Source of the DNA: Candidatus Leptovillus gracilis
GTDB lineage: Bacteria > Chloroflexota > Anaerolineae > Promineifilales > Promineifilaceae
Direction: 5' to 3'
DNA length: 64,000 bases
NCBI GenBank assembly: GCA_016716065.1
Contig: JADJXA010000025.1
Coordinates: 62,001-126,000 of the forward strand
The notes beneath the pieces are model-generated. The model did not search any database and was not told where the DNA came from. It saw nothing but the letters and a program-made list of their open reading frames with translations. The position numbers and the translations under genes are program-made. Below, piece after piece: positions 18,215 through 28,345 of this stretch (within the stretch, counting starts at the first letter, position 1; each line of letters starts with the position of its first letter).

Positions 18215-21200
18215 CTACTCCCCACTCAACCCCACCACCTTCTTCAACGCCCCGCCAAACTTATTGTAATTCACCAGCACCCCATCATCCAGGTCAATTT
18301 GCACCTGGCGGGTGGCGAGGGGGTAGAGGATGTTGTCTTCGTAGTCGCGGAGTTCCTGGAGGGTTTTCTGGATGGCGGCGACTTCTTTGAGCGCTTGCGT
18401 CTTGTCGCGGGGGGTGGCGGCGGCGCTGACGCTGACCCCTTCCAGGTGGCTTTTCCGCGCTGTGAGTTTGGCGCGGAATTCGCGCAGGTAGTCGTTGAGG
18501 ACGATGGAGACGGTGTCTGGCCGGTAGCGGTGCATGTAGATGAGGACGTTGAAGCTGCCTTTGGCGCTGCTGAACAGCCAGTAGATCGGCCGTTTTTTGT
18601 AGGTCTTGATATGATGGTCGTAGAAGTCGCGCAGGAAGTAGCTGCGGATGTCGCGCCCCAGGGCGGCTTCGATGAAGGCCAGATTTTCTTCGTAATGCGC
18701 CTCGCCGAAGGTGATGCGCAGGAATTTCTTGAAGCGTTCGGTGATGTCGTCGCTGAACCAGTCGCCGTCCAGCATGGGGATGGCGTTGTCTTTGTCGGGG
18801 GGGAATTGTGAATTATGAATTGTGAATTGTGAATTGTGAATTGGGGGGGTGTCTGCCCCGCTCCCTGCGACCGAAGGTCGCCGCTCCCCCATGCCCTCCA
18901 CCGTGTCATTCCCGCGAATGCGGGAATCCATGCCTTTATGGATGCCCGCCTTCGCGGGCATGACAGAGAGAGAGGCCAGTTTATGGACGTAATCCTCAAG
19001 GGTTTCGCCCTGGTTGGCGAGGATGAGGCCGGGTTTGTCCAGGGAGTAGCGGCCGAACATGCAGCCGACGGCGTAGCTGATGAATTCGCGCATCGTGTCG
19101 GCGAGGAGGCGGAGTTCCGGCCGGCTTCGCCGGGGGAGAAGTTGATGGTTGTTAGTTGTTGGTTGTTGGTGAAGAAGGCTAACTGACTACTATCAACTGA
19201 CAACTGACTACTGCCATAGCGGTAGTGGGGGTTGCAGGTGAGGGTGATTTCGGAGAGGGGGACTTCTGGGGTGAGTTCGTCCTGGAGGCCGTAGGCGGTG
19301 ATGAAGAGGCGGTTGTTTTCTTCTTCGAGGCGCTGCATGTCCAGGGTGGCGGCCTGCCACTGCTGGCGCAGGGCGGTGTAGGTGGCGGCCAGGGTTGCGC
19401 CGGGCTGCCGGGCAGCGAGCAGGGGCATGGTGGTGAAGTCCCAGGAGGTTTCGTAGGAGTCCCAATCGAGTTTAGCAACTTGTATGCTATTTTTTGCAAT
19501 TTCATCAACATCTACTTCAGCCGCATATGGTATAGATGCGACTGTCCCTGCCTCAATGTTCATTGTTGCACTGAGCATGTTGATGTAGTGTGCAGCTACT
19601 TTAGAGCAAAGAAGAGCCGTGATAATTTCGGCTGATGAATTTTTAGGAAATCCTGCTGAACCACCTGTGACAAATAAAAAACCGGGGCCAGTGTACCGTA
19701 CCCCAAAATATGTTGAACTAATAGATGACCAAGTTATTGCTTCTCTAAATGCAAAGTCTCCATTGTAGTTATGTGAGCGGATTCGACCTGTATCAGGATC
19801 GGACAAGGATTTGATTGCCTCACCCCCATTTTGCCAATTTACGATATGGCTATTATTCCCATACCATGTACGATATTCTCCGCCTTTTTGGCAAGGGAAC
19901 CATTTTTTGCCAGAAAGAATACCTTCAATTTCTGTAGTTAAACCATAACCTATTGTTTCACTGTTTACTTCATACCAAATACGTAGAAACTGGTTGTTAT
20001 CGCCAGTCGCCATAGCAACTCTAGTTTCTAAAACTTCACCCAAAGTCGGCATTTGAGTAAAGTTCCCAATAGAGCGCGAACTAGCAGAGTAACCAATAAG
20101 GGAGCCAGGGATTTTCTTGAAGTCGGTGGCGGCGGCGCGGTAGAAGTAGCCGCAGTCCGGGTTTTGGATGGCTTCCAGCGCCTTCACCGGCTGCACGTCC
20201 GCCCCGTAAAACGCTTGCAAATCAATAAACGCCCCTTTGTAATTGGGCAAATGGTCAGCCAACAGCGTAAAGCCGCAAATCGTCACAAAAGCGGAGTCAA
20301 AAAAGGCGTGGAATTCTGGCCTTACCAGGCTGGTCAGCGTGTAATTATCCAAAATCATCTGACGCATCTTTTCAAAGGAACTGAGGAACATCCAATTGAA
20401 GGGCGTCATCATGCCGATAGAGCCGCCCTTGCGCGTCATTTCCATAATTCGCACCGTAAAGGCAGAAAACAGGTCAGCTTTCACATCCGCATAGTTGTCA
20501 CCCAAAAACTTTTTGAGCGTGGCGTTCTGGTTCTTGCTGCCCATGTAGGGCGGGTTGGCAATCACCACGTCATACTGTTGCGCCAGGGGGATGGCCTGGG
20601 CGATGGCCTGCCGCGCCTTCTTGCGTCGCTCTTCGTTGAACAGGCTCAGTTGTCCCGTGTTGGCGGGGGCGCTCAGGCGGTCGTGGAGTTGGGTCAACTG
20701 CGCCGCGCTCAGCCGGGGGCGCAGCAGGGAACCCGCGTTGTCGGCCTCGCGGAACAGGGCCAAGTCGTGGCGCAGGTCTTCGCGCAACGCCTCCGCCATG
20801 TCATGCCCGCGAATGCGGGCATCCATCTCCTGGCCCGTCGCACCTGTGGATTCCCGCATTCGCGGGAATGACGGGTTGAGTTGTGTGTCATGCCCGCCTG
20901 CCACCTTGTCATGCCCGCCCTTCTCCTTGTCATGCCCGCGAAGTGCCTGCCCCCGCGAAGGCGTGGGGCGGGCATCCATGCCTTCACCCGTCGCACCTGT
21001 GGATTCCCGCATTCGCGGGAATGACGGGTTGAGGAAGGGGGCCAGCACCGCCACCTCCGCATCTAACTCCGCCTCAGTAAAGGCAATGGGGCGCAGCGTG
21101 ACAATGTTCGGGGCCACGCCGCGCCGGAAAAAGCGGCGGTCTTTGGCCCGCGCCTTCATCGTCAGGGCAAAAGCGGCCAGCGCCGCCGCCCGCTCATCAA

Positions 21201-22227
21201 TCTCCAGCCCGGTCAGGTTCTGCTGCAAAATCAGCCGGGGAATGTCGGCCGGGTTGTACCCCTCCTCTTCATAAATGGCGTAAAGCAAATCAAAGGCATA
21301 GGTGAGCATGTGGCCGGAGCCAACAGCCGGGTCGCAGACCCGAAGGGATTCGGGGCCTTGCGTGTCACTCCCGCGAAGGCGGGAGTCCACTGGATTCCCG
21401 CCTTCGCGGGAATGACCATCGGAGGGGGCGATATAAAATTCCATCTGCTCCGCCAAACGGGAGTTGGGCCGGTTCAGCAGCCACAACCGCCCCAGGGAGT
21501 TTTCGACCAGATAGCGCACAATCCAGTGGGGGGTGAAGAGTTGGGTGGCGGCGGGGATGTCGTCGGGATTGATGGCCTTTTTGGCGCCAATCACCTCATC
21601 CTTCTTCTCGGAAATGTAGAACTGGTAGAGCCAGCCAATCACCTCCACGTCCTCGCAGGCATCGTCGGTCAACGCCTCGCGCGTTTGCTGGAGCAGGGAA
21701 CTGGCGGAGAGCAGGTCGTCGGGCATCAGCAGTTCGCTGTAGTCGTCAATCGGCTCGAAGAGGAAGGGCATGGCGGCGTGGTACTGGTTGCAACTGGCGA
21801 CGAGGAGCAGCCGGTACGCTTCTTGCTGTGGGTTGGCAGCGGGGGAACGGCCGGAAAGCAGGTCAAACACGCGCTGACTGTCTACGAAGGGGGCCAGGTC
21901 GGGGTCTATGTTCCCGGCCTTCGCCTCCTGCAAAATTTCGGGCTGGGTAAAGCCCGCCGCCGGCGAGACCACGCCCAGGCGGGTGTAGTGGTTGGCATCC
22001 ATGTAGCGCAGAGCGCAGAAGCGGTTGAACCAGGTGTAGGCCACCTGCTCCACCACCGCCTGGCGGGAGCTATGGGCGATTTGTTTGTTCAGTTCGGCCA
22101 CGACTCTGGCTTTGGCGCGCAGTTCGGGGCTGTCGGTGCGCAGCGCCTGTTCCAGCCGGGCGCGGACCTGTTCATGTAGCTGCCGCCGGGCGGTCTGGGC
22201 GAATTTTTCGAGGGGTTTGGTGTTCAT
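18215..22227 (-). CDS. pglX: BREX adenine-specific DNA methyltransferase PglX, frameshifted and repeat-invaded
   Basis: PglX methylates the BREX site on host DNA. The N-terminal two thirds read in one frame from ATG 22227. They include motif I (DPAVGSGH), motif IV (ANPPYMGS, about 20540-20560) and a target-recognition-like region with lower GC (about 19450-20100). The family C-terminus (REFISYAVGCMFGRYSLDKPG to IDLDDGVLVNYNKFGG) is in another frame, 18215-19120. The shift lies at a TTGTTAGTTG-type repeat block (19141-19215). The 4013-bp span is not a multiple of three. At least three palindromic repeat clusters are inserted in frame (see repeat entries), making the protein longer than usual. 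As written, the product would have an aberrant tail. Confidence 0.88.
18800..18966 (-). repeat. Palindromic element plus 9-bp tandem repeat inside pglX 3' part
   Basis: 18903-18966 holds two inverted repeats of the CATTCCCGCGAATGCGGGAA type. 18805-18843 is a run of TTGTGAATT-like units on the plus strand, read as IHNSQF repeats. Both keep the pglX C-terminal frame open, adding roughly 45 residues between VHKLASLSV and DKDNAIPMLDGDW. Confidence 0.85.
19141..19215 (-). repeat. TTGTTAGTTG-type repeat block at the pglX frameshift
   Basis: A block of TTGTTAGTTGTTGGTTG and CAACTGACAACTGACTACT units sits between the HYRYG and ELRLLADTM coding parts of pglX. The same word family lies in the intergenic stretches at 18160-18225 and 22228-22318. 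This block changes the frame and is the likely cause of the break. Confidence 0.75.
20797..21036 (-). repeat. Cluster of palindromic repeats inserted in frame in pglX
   Basis: This 240-bp cluster has two outer copies of a GGATTCCCGCATTCGCGGGA-type hairpin with near-identical flanks (20842-20880 and 20999-21036). Between them are several GTCATGCCCGC half-units. It is read in the pglX frame as an SFPRMREST and RGHDK-rich insert of about 80 residues, just after LAPFLN and before AEALREDL. Confidence 0.9.
21355..21420 (-). repeat. Palindromic repeat pair inserted in frame just before pglX motif I
   Basis: Two hairpins, CTCCCGCGAAGGCGGGAG and TTCCCGCCTTCGCGGGAA, lie back to back. In the pglX frame they encode about 21 extra residues (HSREGGNPVDSRLRG) between EFYIAP and the SLRVCDPAVGSGH catalytic motif. 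Confidence 0.9.
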
Positions 22228-22318
22228 AGTTGGGAGTTGATAGTTGTTAGTTGATAGTTGGGAGTTGGGAGTTGGGAGTTGATAGCGTCACTAACAACTA
22301 ACAACTACCAACTATCAA
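22228..22318. repeat. Long imperfect hairpin of TTGATAGTTG-type repeats between brxC and pglX
   Basis: The left arm is built of AGTTGATAGTTGTTAGTTGA and GGGAGTT units. The right arm is CTAACAACTAACAACTACCA plus ACTATCAACT. The arms are largely complementary and fill almost the whole intergenic gap. There is no clear promoter or T-tract. Confidence 0.8.
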
Positions 22319-25300
22319 CTACACCTGAATGCGTTTGCCGTCTTGAATGGCTTGCAGCATTGTCTGTTTAAGGAGGCTCAGGTAGGCGTCTACGTCGCTT
22401 TCGTCGGCTAACCAGGCTTTGCTGAAGGGGACATGCAACGTTTGCTGGGCGACGTACTCGATGCGCGGTTCGATGACGACCCTGGGCTTTTCACCTGGCG
22501 AGGGGGCGATGGGCGGCGGGGCGGTGTTGGCGGCGGCCCAAACAGTCATCTGGCGCAGTTGGCTCTGGTAGCCGTCCCTGTCGAACTGGTTGAGCATATC
22601 GCGGATGACGGCGATGAGCAGTTGCCCTTCTACCCGCTGCTTCAAGGTGGTGAAGGGCTGCTGGAGTTGGGTTTGTTGAACGGCCGTCAGGTCGTTGAAT
22701 TCGCCCATACCGGCCAGCCGCTGCCAGCGCTCATCTACTTTGGCGGCGGCCTGCGCCCTTTCCGCCTGTACCCGCGCCGTTACTTGCTGCCGCAAACTGT
22801 CTAGCAGCGTCTTCGCCTGCTGCATCTTATTGCCCTGGTAACAGCGGGGGTCGGTTAACAGGTCATAGAGCGCCCCGGCTTCCTCCTTGCCCACGTAACT
22901 GAAATTGGCCTCCTGCGCCTGCAAATAGGCGCGGGCGTCGTCGTATATCTGTTTGTGCGTCCCACTCATGAAGCGGCGCACCGGTTCTATCACCCCGTCT
23001 TTCAGGTCGAGCAGGGCGTCTTCGCGCGGCCGTAACTCCAACAGGTAGAAGGTATAGGGCTGCCCGGTGACAGCTTTCAGCGCCTCAATCGGCTCATCGA
23101 GGGCGGTGAGGAAGGGATAGACGGCCGCCTGACCGCGCAAAGCGGCCAACGCCTGCCCCATGTCGGCAAAGGCCCGCGCCGTCTCCACGCCCAACGCTTT
23201 CGGCTCATTGCCCAGCGGCGGCCCATCGAAAAATTCGGCGTAAAACTGGCGCAGCTGGCTGATTTGCCCGCCGGTAAACTCGATTTGTGGCGCGAGGATG
23301 ACGTTGCCATAGCCGTGCGTATTGCGTATGGCCTGTTCCAGGGCGGCATTCTCCAGCGGCGTGCTGTCGCGGCGCAATTCCACCTTGCCCCGGCCACACA
23401 GTTTCGCCAGGGTGCATTGAATGGCCGCCAGATACCAGCCGTAAGGCTTGCGCTCGAACCGGGTTGATAAGGTTTGCAGCGTGGTACGCAAGCCATTGCG
23501 CTGATTGGCGTTGATAAAGGCCAGCATCTCCTGCTCCGCCTCGCTGTAGGTGGCCGCGTTGTCACCAAACAGGTTGCTCTCCGGCTGTAAATAGCGGGCC
23601 ACCTCCTCCTCTTTGTAAACAATGCCGGGCAGCATCCGCAAATTGGGGTAGGTGCGGGCGATTAGCTCCTGGAAACCACGCAGCAGGCGCGTCTGGGCAT
23701 CGGAACTGCTGATGTCCAACTCCTGCCCATTCACAATGAGCCGGGCCGTCAGCAGCAACGCCTGCGCCATCTCGCGCAGATTGGCATAGCGCTCCTGGTT
23801 TTGCTGCTGTTTGTCGAGCAAAATGCGCCGCGTGGTCTCCTTTTGGGCGATGGTGATGTTTTGCGTCACATATTTATCCGTCTGTTTGTACAGCGTCAGG
23901 TCGCGCACCAGGCGGTCGTTGGGGACCATGATCACCAGCAGCTCATCGCGCCCCATCGCCTGGGCGCGGAGGATGGTCTCGTTGCCGGTGTGTTCGTGGA
24001 AGGGGCTGATGACGTGGATGGTCAGTTCGCTGGCCTGCCCAATCACACGGTCGTCCAGTTTGCGCGTGAACGGGTAATCCTGGTTGTTCGGCTCGTAGCG
24101 AATTTTGCGGACCTTGAGGACGTTATCGAACACCAGCTTGCCCAGTTCATCCGCGACGGCGCTGCTTTCTACCTCCGTGTTCTTAACCTCTTGCTCGATG
24201 TCTTTCTCTTCGTCGGTGAGGTATTCGTACTGCTCGCCATTGCGCTGGATGTAGGTTTGCTGTTCCAGCAGGTTAAGCGCCTCTTCCAGGCGGCGGCGCA
24301 AGGCGGGCAGGTCGGCATCGAAATGGGGCAGCAGCAAGACAGCCAGATTGCGCGTGGTGGCACGGAATTCTTTGACGTATTTGATCAGGAAGAGCGCCTT
24401 GAGCACCTGCACGGCGAATTTGTTGTCCAGATTGGCCTCGGCCACCCGGATGCCGGTATAGACGCCGGCGAGGAGCGTGGTGCGAATGCCTTCAAACATC
24501 AGGTCGAAGGTAGCCAGATCGCCTATGGCGTGGTCGGCGATTTGCACGGCCACCTGCTGGAAGACGCCCAGCATGGAGCGTTCGCCAACGGAGCTATGTT
24601 TGCCCTCGAAGGCGTTGTGCAGGGAGAGGCTTTGGATGGCGGCCTGGAAGAGGGGGAACTGGTAGGGGACGAAGGGATAGCTGTGGATGAAGTGGTCGCG
24701 GTCGCGGAAGTTGCGGTAGGTCTGGGCGCCATCGGCGAAGTCGAAGAGGGTTTTGAAGTTGTTGTGTTGTTGGGCGTAAACGGCCGTTAATCCCTGCACG
24801 CCCGCTTCATTCTTGAGCAGCAGCCGCTTCTGAATGACTTCGGCGACATCGGCGCTGGTGAGCTTCATGCGGGTGGCGAAGCGGGCCTGGATTTTGGAGA
24901 AGTCGTTGCTCTGCTGCTTGCCCATCTCGCCGACGACGGTGTTCATGTCTTCCTGGGCGGTGACGATGATCCAGGAACGGCCGTTGCATTTGGTGGCTAA
25001 ACTTTCGGCGATGGTTTGCAGGTTGGTCATCAGCTTGACGTTGTCGGCGATGTACTGCCCCACCTCGTCCACAAAGAAATTCAGGCGGAAGTCCGGCCCC
25101 TGGCGGATGACGTAGTCGTTGACCTGGGCGGCGAAATCTTCGATGGAGACTTTGTATTGGGCGCGATATTTATCGAGGATGCCGGTGGCGTCGGTGGGGG
25201 AAACGGCCGTTGTCTGGGCGTAGGCAGCGGCGATGTTGTGCCCTTCCAGCAATGCCTGCTCCCGGCCACGCTCCCAGGGAATCCCGGCGATTTGGGCATA

Positions 25301-25840
25301 AGCCGCCTTAAAAGGCGCATAGAGATGACGATTGTCCAGGTCACGCTCGAACTGCGCGATGTGCCCCTGCTTGCCGTAGTAACCACACATCTCATCAAAC
25401 ACCTTGACAAACACGGCCAGCAGCGCGTCTATCTGCGTTTTGCTGATCACGTCCGCTTTCTGGTCTATGTTGAAGAGGATGCTGCGCGAGGGGGTGGCGA
25501 CGGCCCGTTTCAGGTCGCCGCGCAAAATCTCATTGTCGCCACATTTGGGGAGGAAGATGTCGAGGGCGGAACGGCCGTTTACCGGCCGGTTTTCCAACAG
25601 CAGCGCCAAAATCTTCAGCAGGTGGGATTTGCCGGAGCCAAAAAAGCCCGAAATCCAGACGCCGTTGGCTCCCTGGTAGTTGTTGTAAGCATAGAGGAAG
25701 TTCTCCAGCCGTTTGGCGACCTCGTTGGTCAGGACATACTCCTCAACCTCTTGCTGCAAACTGGCTTCGTCGTCGGCCTTGATGACGCCCTCAATATGGC
25801 GCTGGATCGGTTTGGCGAAAATGGTGGTTAGTTTGGTCAT
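22319..25840 (-). CDS. brxC: BREX P-loop NTPase BrxC
   Basis: A 1173-residue protein of the BrxC/PglY family. Walker A GFFGSGKS lies at residues 65-72. An NFFVDEVGQY Walker B-type segment lies near residue 265 and a NGRSWIIVTAQEDM sensor-like segment near 295. The length is typical. BrxC is a core BREX ATPase. The gene lies 60 bp after brxB and 91 bp before pglX, separated from the latter by a repeat hairpin. The C-terminus (PRIEYVAQQTLHVPFSKAWL, about 1110-1140) is also family-like. It appears intact. Confidence 0.95.
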   Translation of the reverse strand: MTKLTTIFAKPIQRHIEGVIKADDEASLQQEVEEYVLTNEVAKRLENFLYAYNNYQGANGVWISGFFGSGKSHLLKILALLLENRPVNGRSALDIFLPKCGDNEILRGDLKRAVATPSRSILFNIDQKADVISKTQIDALLAVFVKVFDEMCGYYGKQGHIAQFERDLDNRHLYAPFKAAYAQIAGIPWERGREQALLEGHNIAAAYAQTTAVSPTDATGILDKYRAQYKVSIEDFAAQVNDYVIRQGPDFRLNFFVDEVGQYIADNVKLMTNLQTIAESLATKCNGRSWIIVTAQEDMNTVVGEMGKQQSNDFSKIQARFATRMKLTSADVAEVIQKRLLLKNEAGVQGLTAVYAQQHNNFKTLFDFADGAQTYRNFRDRDHFIHSYPFVPYQFPLFQAAIQSLSLHNAFEGKHSSVGERSMLGVFQQVAVQIADHAIGDLATFDLMFEGIRTTLLAGVYTGIRVAEANLDNKFAVQVLKALFLIKYVKEFRATTRNLAVLLLPHFDADLPALRRRLEEALNLLEQQTYIQRNGEQYEYLTDEEKDIEQEVKNTEVESSAVADELGKLVFDNVLKVRKIRYEPNNQDYPFTRKLDDRVIGQASELTIHVISPFHEHTGNETILRAQAMGRDELLVIMVPNDRLVRDLTLYKQTDKYVTQNITIAQKETTRRILLDKQQQNQERYANLREMAQALLLTARLIVNGQELDISSSDAQTRLLRGFQELIARTYPNLRMLPGIVYKEEEVARYLQPESNLFGDNAATYSEAEQEMLAFINANQRNGLRTTLQTLSTRFERKPYGWYLAAIQCTLAKLCGRGKVELRRDSTPLENAALEQAIRNTHGYGNVILAPQIEFTGGQISQLRQFYAEFFDGPPLGNEPKALGVETARAFADMGQALAALRGQAAVYPFLTALDEPIEALKAVTGQPYTFYLLELRPREDALLDLKDGVIEPVRRFMSGTHKQIYDDARAYLQAQEANFSYVGKEEAGALYDLLTDPRCYQGNKMQQAKTLLDSLRQQVTARVQAERAQAAAKVDERWQRLAGMGEFNDLTAVQQTQLQQPFTTLKQRVEGQLLIAVIRDMLNQFDRDGYQSQLRQMTVWAAANTAPPPIAPSPGEKPRVVIEPRIEYVAQQTLHVPFSKAWLADESDVDAYLSLLKQTMLQAIQDGKRIQV

Positions 25841-25900
25841 GGATTATTTCCTTGTCTGTGTTCTGTCAGCCGTGTTCCGTAATCCGTAAGCCACGTTGAG

Positions 25901-26509
25901 CTAGATCTCGGTGAGATAAATGTTGAAGGCGCGGTAGTATTTATCGTCGTGAAGCAGACCAAAAAGGTCCAGCGACGCCCCGGTTTCCAACGATTGGGTG
26001 TATTTCCCGGGAAAAAAGAGGAGGGTGGGCTGCTCTTTGGCTGTACTTTGCAGGTTGTTCAAGACGTTGTGCGAGCGGATGTAGGGAAACACCTCCCCCA
26101 CGCCGGTGATAAACAGAACGTCAAACGCTTGCTGCCCCATTTTCGCGGCAATCGCCGGGACCAGGTGGCTCTCCGGGTCGAGGACGCCTTGCAGCAGCTC
26201 TTTGAACTGGTCTTTGCTGACGCTCTCTTCCACTTGCCCCAGGCGTTCCCAAATGCCCCGCGCTTGCAGCAGTTCAATACAGAGGTCGTAGAGGTCAATC
26301 TCCAGCACGCGCACACCCTGCTGCCCCAGGCGGTTAGCTAACTGGTGGGCCATCTTCTGCATCGCCACTGTCTCTTGGGGGTCAAAGGGGCAAATGAAAA
26401 AAGGCACTTCGTTGCCTAACCCCTGTTTTTGTAAAAAACGCTGGCTGGCGATGATCTGCAACAGATGTTGGAAGCGTTCGGAGATGGGGCGGGTGGCTAT
26501 ATCTTTCAT
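25901..26509 (-). CDS. brxB: BREX protein BrxB (DUF1788)
   Basis: A 202-residue DUF1788 protein. The family-type segments LRQIIASQRFL-like (residues 15-27), PFFICPFDPQETVAMQKM and VLEIDLYDLCIELL are present, followed by the LFFPGKYTQ strand and the C-terminal DDKYYRAFNIYL. BrxB is one of the conserved small proteins of type 1 BREX and its biochemical role is unclear. Its ATG overlaps the brxA stop (26506-26509), which implies coupled translation. Confidence 0.92.
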   Translation of the reverse strand: MKDIATRPISERFQHLLQIIASQRFLQKQGLGNEVPFFICPFDPQETVAMQKMAHQLANRLGQQGVRVLEIDLYDLCIELLQARGIWERLGQVEESVSKDQFKELLQGVLDPESHLVPAIAAKMGQQAFDVLFITGVGEVFPYIRSHNVLNNLQSTAKEQPTLLFFPGKYTQSLETGASLDLFGLLHDDKYYRAFNIYLTEI

Positions 26510-27078
26510 AAGGTTTGACTGGCAAAAATGGCTAAATGAGCCGGATCATCTCCGGCTATCAGGCGGATCAGGTGGGGAGATAAAAACACCGGCATTATCT
26601 GACCAGCATCCGAGAGCAGTTCCGCCTCGCGCATACTCTTAAAGAGGAATTGACGCTGTTTTTTGCGGGTGGCCTCGGCAATCCGCGCTACTTCTGGATG
26701 CCATTCCGCTTTGTTGTTGAAGAAGATGTCGTATTCCTCATACGTGAGGGAGAGGTCCAGTCGCCGGAATTTTTCCTGCACCACTTCAACGGCAAAGTCG
26801 TAGACGAAACGATAACGCTTACAGTAGGCTAACCAGAGCAAATAGTTCTGCTCCCGGCGCTCGGCGGTTAACATGTAAGCCATTTGCTCTGGGGTAAGCT
26901 GGCGCAGGCGGGAGGCGACTTCGCTGAAAATCCGTTTGGCGGCGTTGGTGGTGCGCATTTGCAGCCGGTTGTCGGCCAGAATGTGGCGGCGCGTTTCGTC
27001 CCAGTCACCCAGGCTGACGAACAACTCCGCCACGAGGATGGATTCGTGACTGAGCAGGGTGGCGGTGGTGAAGGACAT
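26506..27078 (-). CDS. brxA: BREX protein BrxA (DUF1819)
   Basis: A 190-residue DUF1819 protein and the first gene of the BREX operon. I chose ATG 27078 (MSFTTATLLSHESI); the open frame reaches 27183 but the extra residues look non-coding. Family features are the RHILADNRLQMRT stretch, a helical core (LTPEQMAYMLTAERREQNYLLWL) and the C-terminal LSPHLIRLIAGD. BrxA homologues are small DNA-binding-like proteins. It overlaps brxB by 4 bp. Confidence 0.92.
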   Translation of the reverse strand: MSFTTATLLSHESILVAELFVSLGDWDETRRHILADNRLQMRTTNAAKRIFSEVASRLRQLTPEQMAYMLTAERREQNYLLWLAYCKRYRFVYDFAVEVVQEKFRRLDLSLTYEEYDIFFNNKAEWHPEVARIAEATRKKQRQFLFKSMREAELLSDAGQIMPVFLSPHLIRLIAGDDPAHLAIFASQTL

Positions 27079-27406
27079 GCTGTAGTGAACGGCCGTTGTC
27101 AAGCGCAAATTACCTTTGTTCTGGTCTGGTACTGGCATCCTGGCTGTACCAACCTGATCTGTATCGGCTACATTGTCTACCATTTAGCCGGGTTGATCAA
27201 TAAAACTTTACTCCCCTATGAGCTAACATACTCCCAGAGGCCAGAGTCACTGACTTCTACTTCGCAAGGGATTTTCACTTTCTTGGGGATGGCCTTCGTT
27301 TGAACCAACGGCGACCCGTCATTCCCGCGAAGGCGGGAATGACAAAGCGTGGCCGAAATGAAGACTATCCCCTCTTTCTTTATCGTCATTCAGCTTCTGA
27401 GGGAGA
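27079..27406. promoter_or_regulatory. Upstream region of the BREX operon with one REP-like hairpin
   Basis: This is 328 bp without a gene, between brxA and the convergently placed end of a PT-linker protein gene. It contains a perfect hairpin at 27318-27343 (GTCATTCCCGC, loop GAAG, GCGGGAATGAC), the same family as the repeats inside pglX. It also contains ACATACTCCCAGAGG at 27226, resembling the end of the MITE-like element at 61459. The BREX promoter should lie here; I see no convincing -35/-10 pair. Confidence 0.5.
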
Positions 27407-28345
27407 TTACCTGGTTATAACTTCAATTGACCAATTCCCTTCGGCCTTAATGACTAATACCAACGCTCCATTACTTGTCGGCAAGTTGCTGGAAACAATA
27501 ACCGTACCAGAATAAGGTGCGATCTCGTTCACCAAAAGGTCCCGCGTATTGCCATATCCTAGTATCACAAAATTGCTTTTTGTCTGGTTAGCATCTATTT
27601 TGAGCAAATCCGGTTTGCTTACTCCTTGCAGAAATACGACATCGTCCCCAATACCATCGAATGTGCCAGGAATAGTGACTTTGCGCATTTGCTCGAAAGG
27701 AAGTACCTGGATTTGCCACTGCCCACTGCTCTTGATTTCAAAGCGCGTCGTGTGTTCACCGCTGAGAAAATCTAAAGGAACTGTACCTTCATATTTACCA
27801 ATGGTGTTTACTAACAGGTCTATGCTCTCCCCGTCTGCCCCATAATTTCTGACAACAAAATTCCTGCCTCCACTATAGCTGATTAAAACAAGAGCCGGAC
27901 CCTCCCACTTCTCCAAATCTACAATTGTGTCGCCTGTGCCAGAAAGCACAATAGGCTCCGGTGTCGGCGTGGAAGTAGCTGTTGGGCGTGGCGTCTTAGT
28001 TGGTCTAGGGGTGTTAGTAGGAGCCGGTGTATTTGTCGGTTCTGGCGTATTTGTCGGTTCCGGTGTGTTGGTTGGTTCCGGTGTGTTTGTCGGCAAAGAT
28101 GTGCTGGTAGCGGGAGATTCTTCAGTTACTTCGACAAATGCAACAGAAGTTTGCGCAGTGTGTGTTCCTCCTGGTTCTTGTGCGTTTGCGGTTGCATCTG
28201 CCTGCTCCTCTGGTGTATTCAGAAGTGCCCCTAGAGAAAACAGGCCACAACAACCTAACATCATGACTGCAATCACGCCAAAAACGATCTTTCTGCGACT
28301 TCCTTTGGGCTTTTTTTCCTTGTTGTTGATAATCTCTTCGTTCAT
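27407..28345 (-). CDS. Membrane-anchored protein with PT-rich linker
   Basis: A 312-residue protein with a basic cytoplasmic start (NNKEKKPKGSRRK), one membrane segment (about residues 19-42, IVFGVIAVMMLGCCGLFSL) and a low-complexity linker of PTNTPEP repeats (about 80-125). Two or three similar extracellular beta-sandwich units follow, each with a GTGDTIV / GIGDDVV-type strand and a KFVVRNYGAD / NFVILGYGN-type strand. I do not recognise the ectodomain, but it resembles pre-peptidase C-terminal-like beta modules. PT linkers of this kind are common in Chloroflexota surface proteins. No ACGGCCGT octamer is seen in it. Confidence 0.75.
   Translation of the reverse strand: MNEEIINNKEKKPKGSRRKIVFGVIAVMMLGCCGLFSLGALLNTPEEQADATANAQEPGGTHTAQTSVAFVEVTEESPATSTSLPTNTPEPTNTPEPTNTPEPTNTPAPTNTPRPTKTPRPTATSTPTPEPIVLSGTGDTIVDLEKWEGPALVLISYSGGRNFVVRNYGADGESIDLLVNTIGKYEGTVPLDFLSGEHTTRFEIKSSGQWQIQVLPFEQMRKVTIPGTFDGIGDDVVFLQGVSKPDLLKIDANQTKSNFVILGYGNTRDLLVNEIAPYSGTVIVSSNLPTSNGALVLVIKAEGNWSIEVITR

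Noticed and set aside
20053..22179. Plus-strand ORFs of 239-289 residues over pglX
   Set aside because: They are shadows of pglX; their SRIRGNDG-like pieces are the palindromic repeats read backwards.
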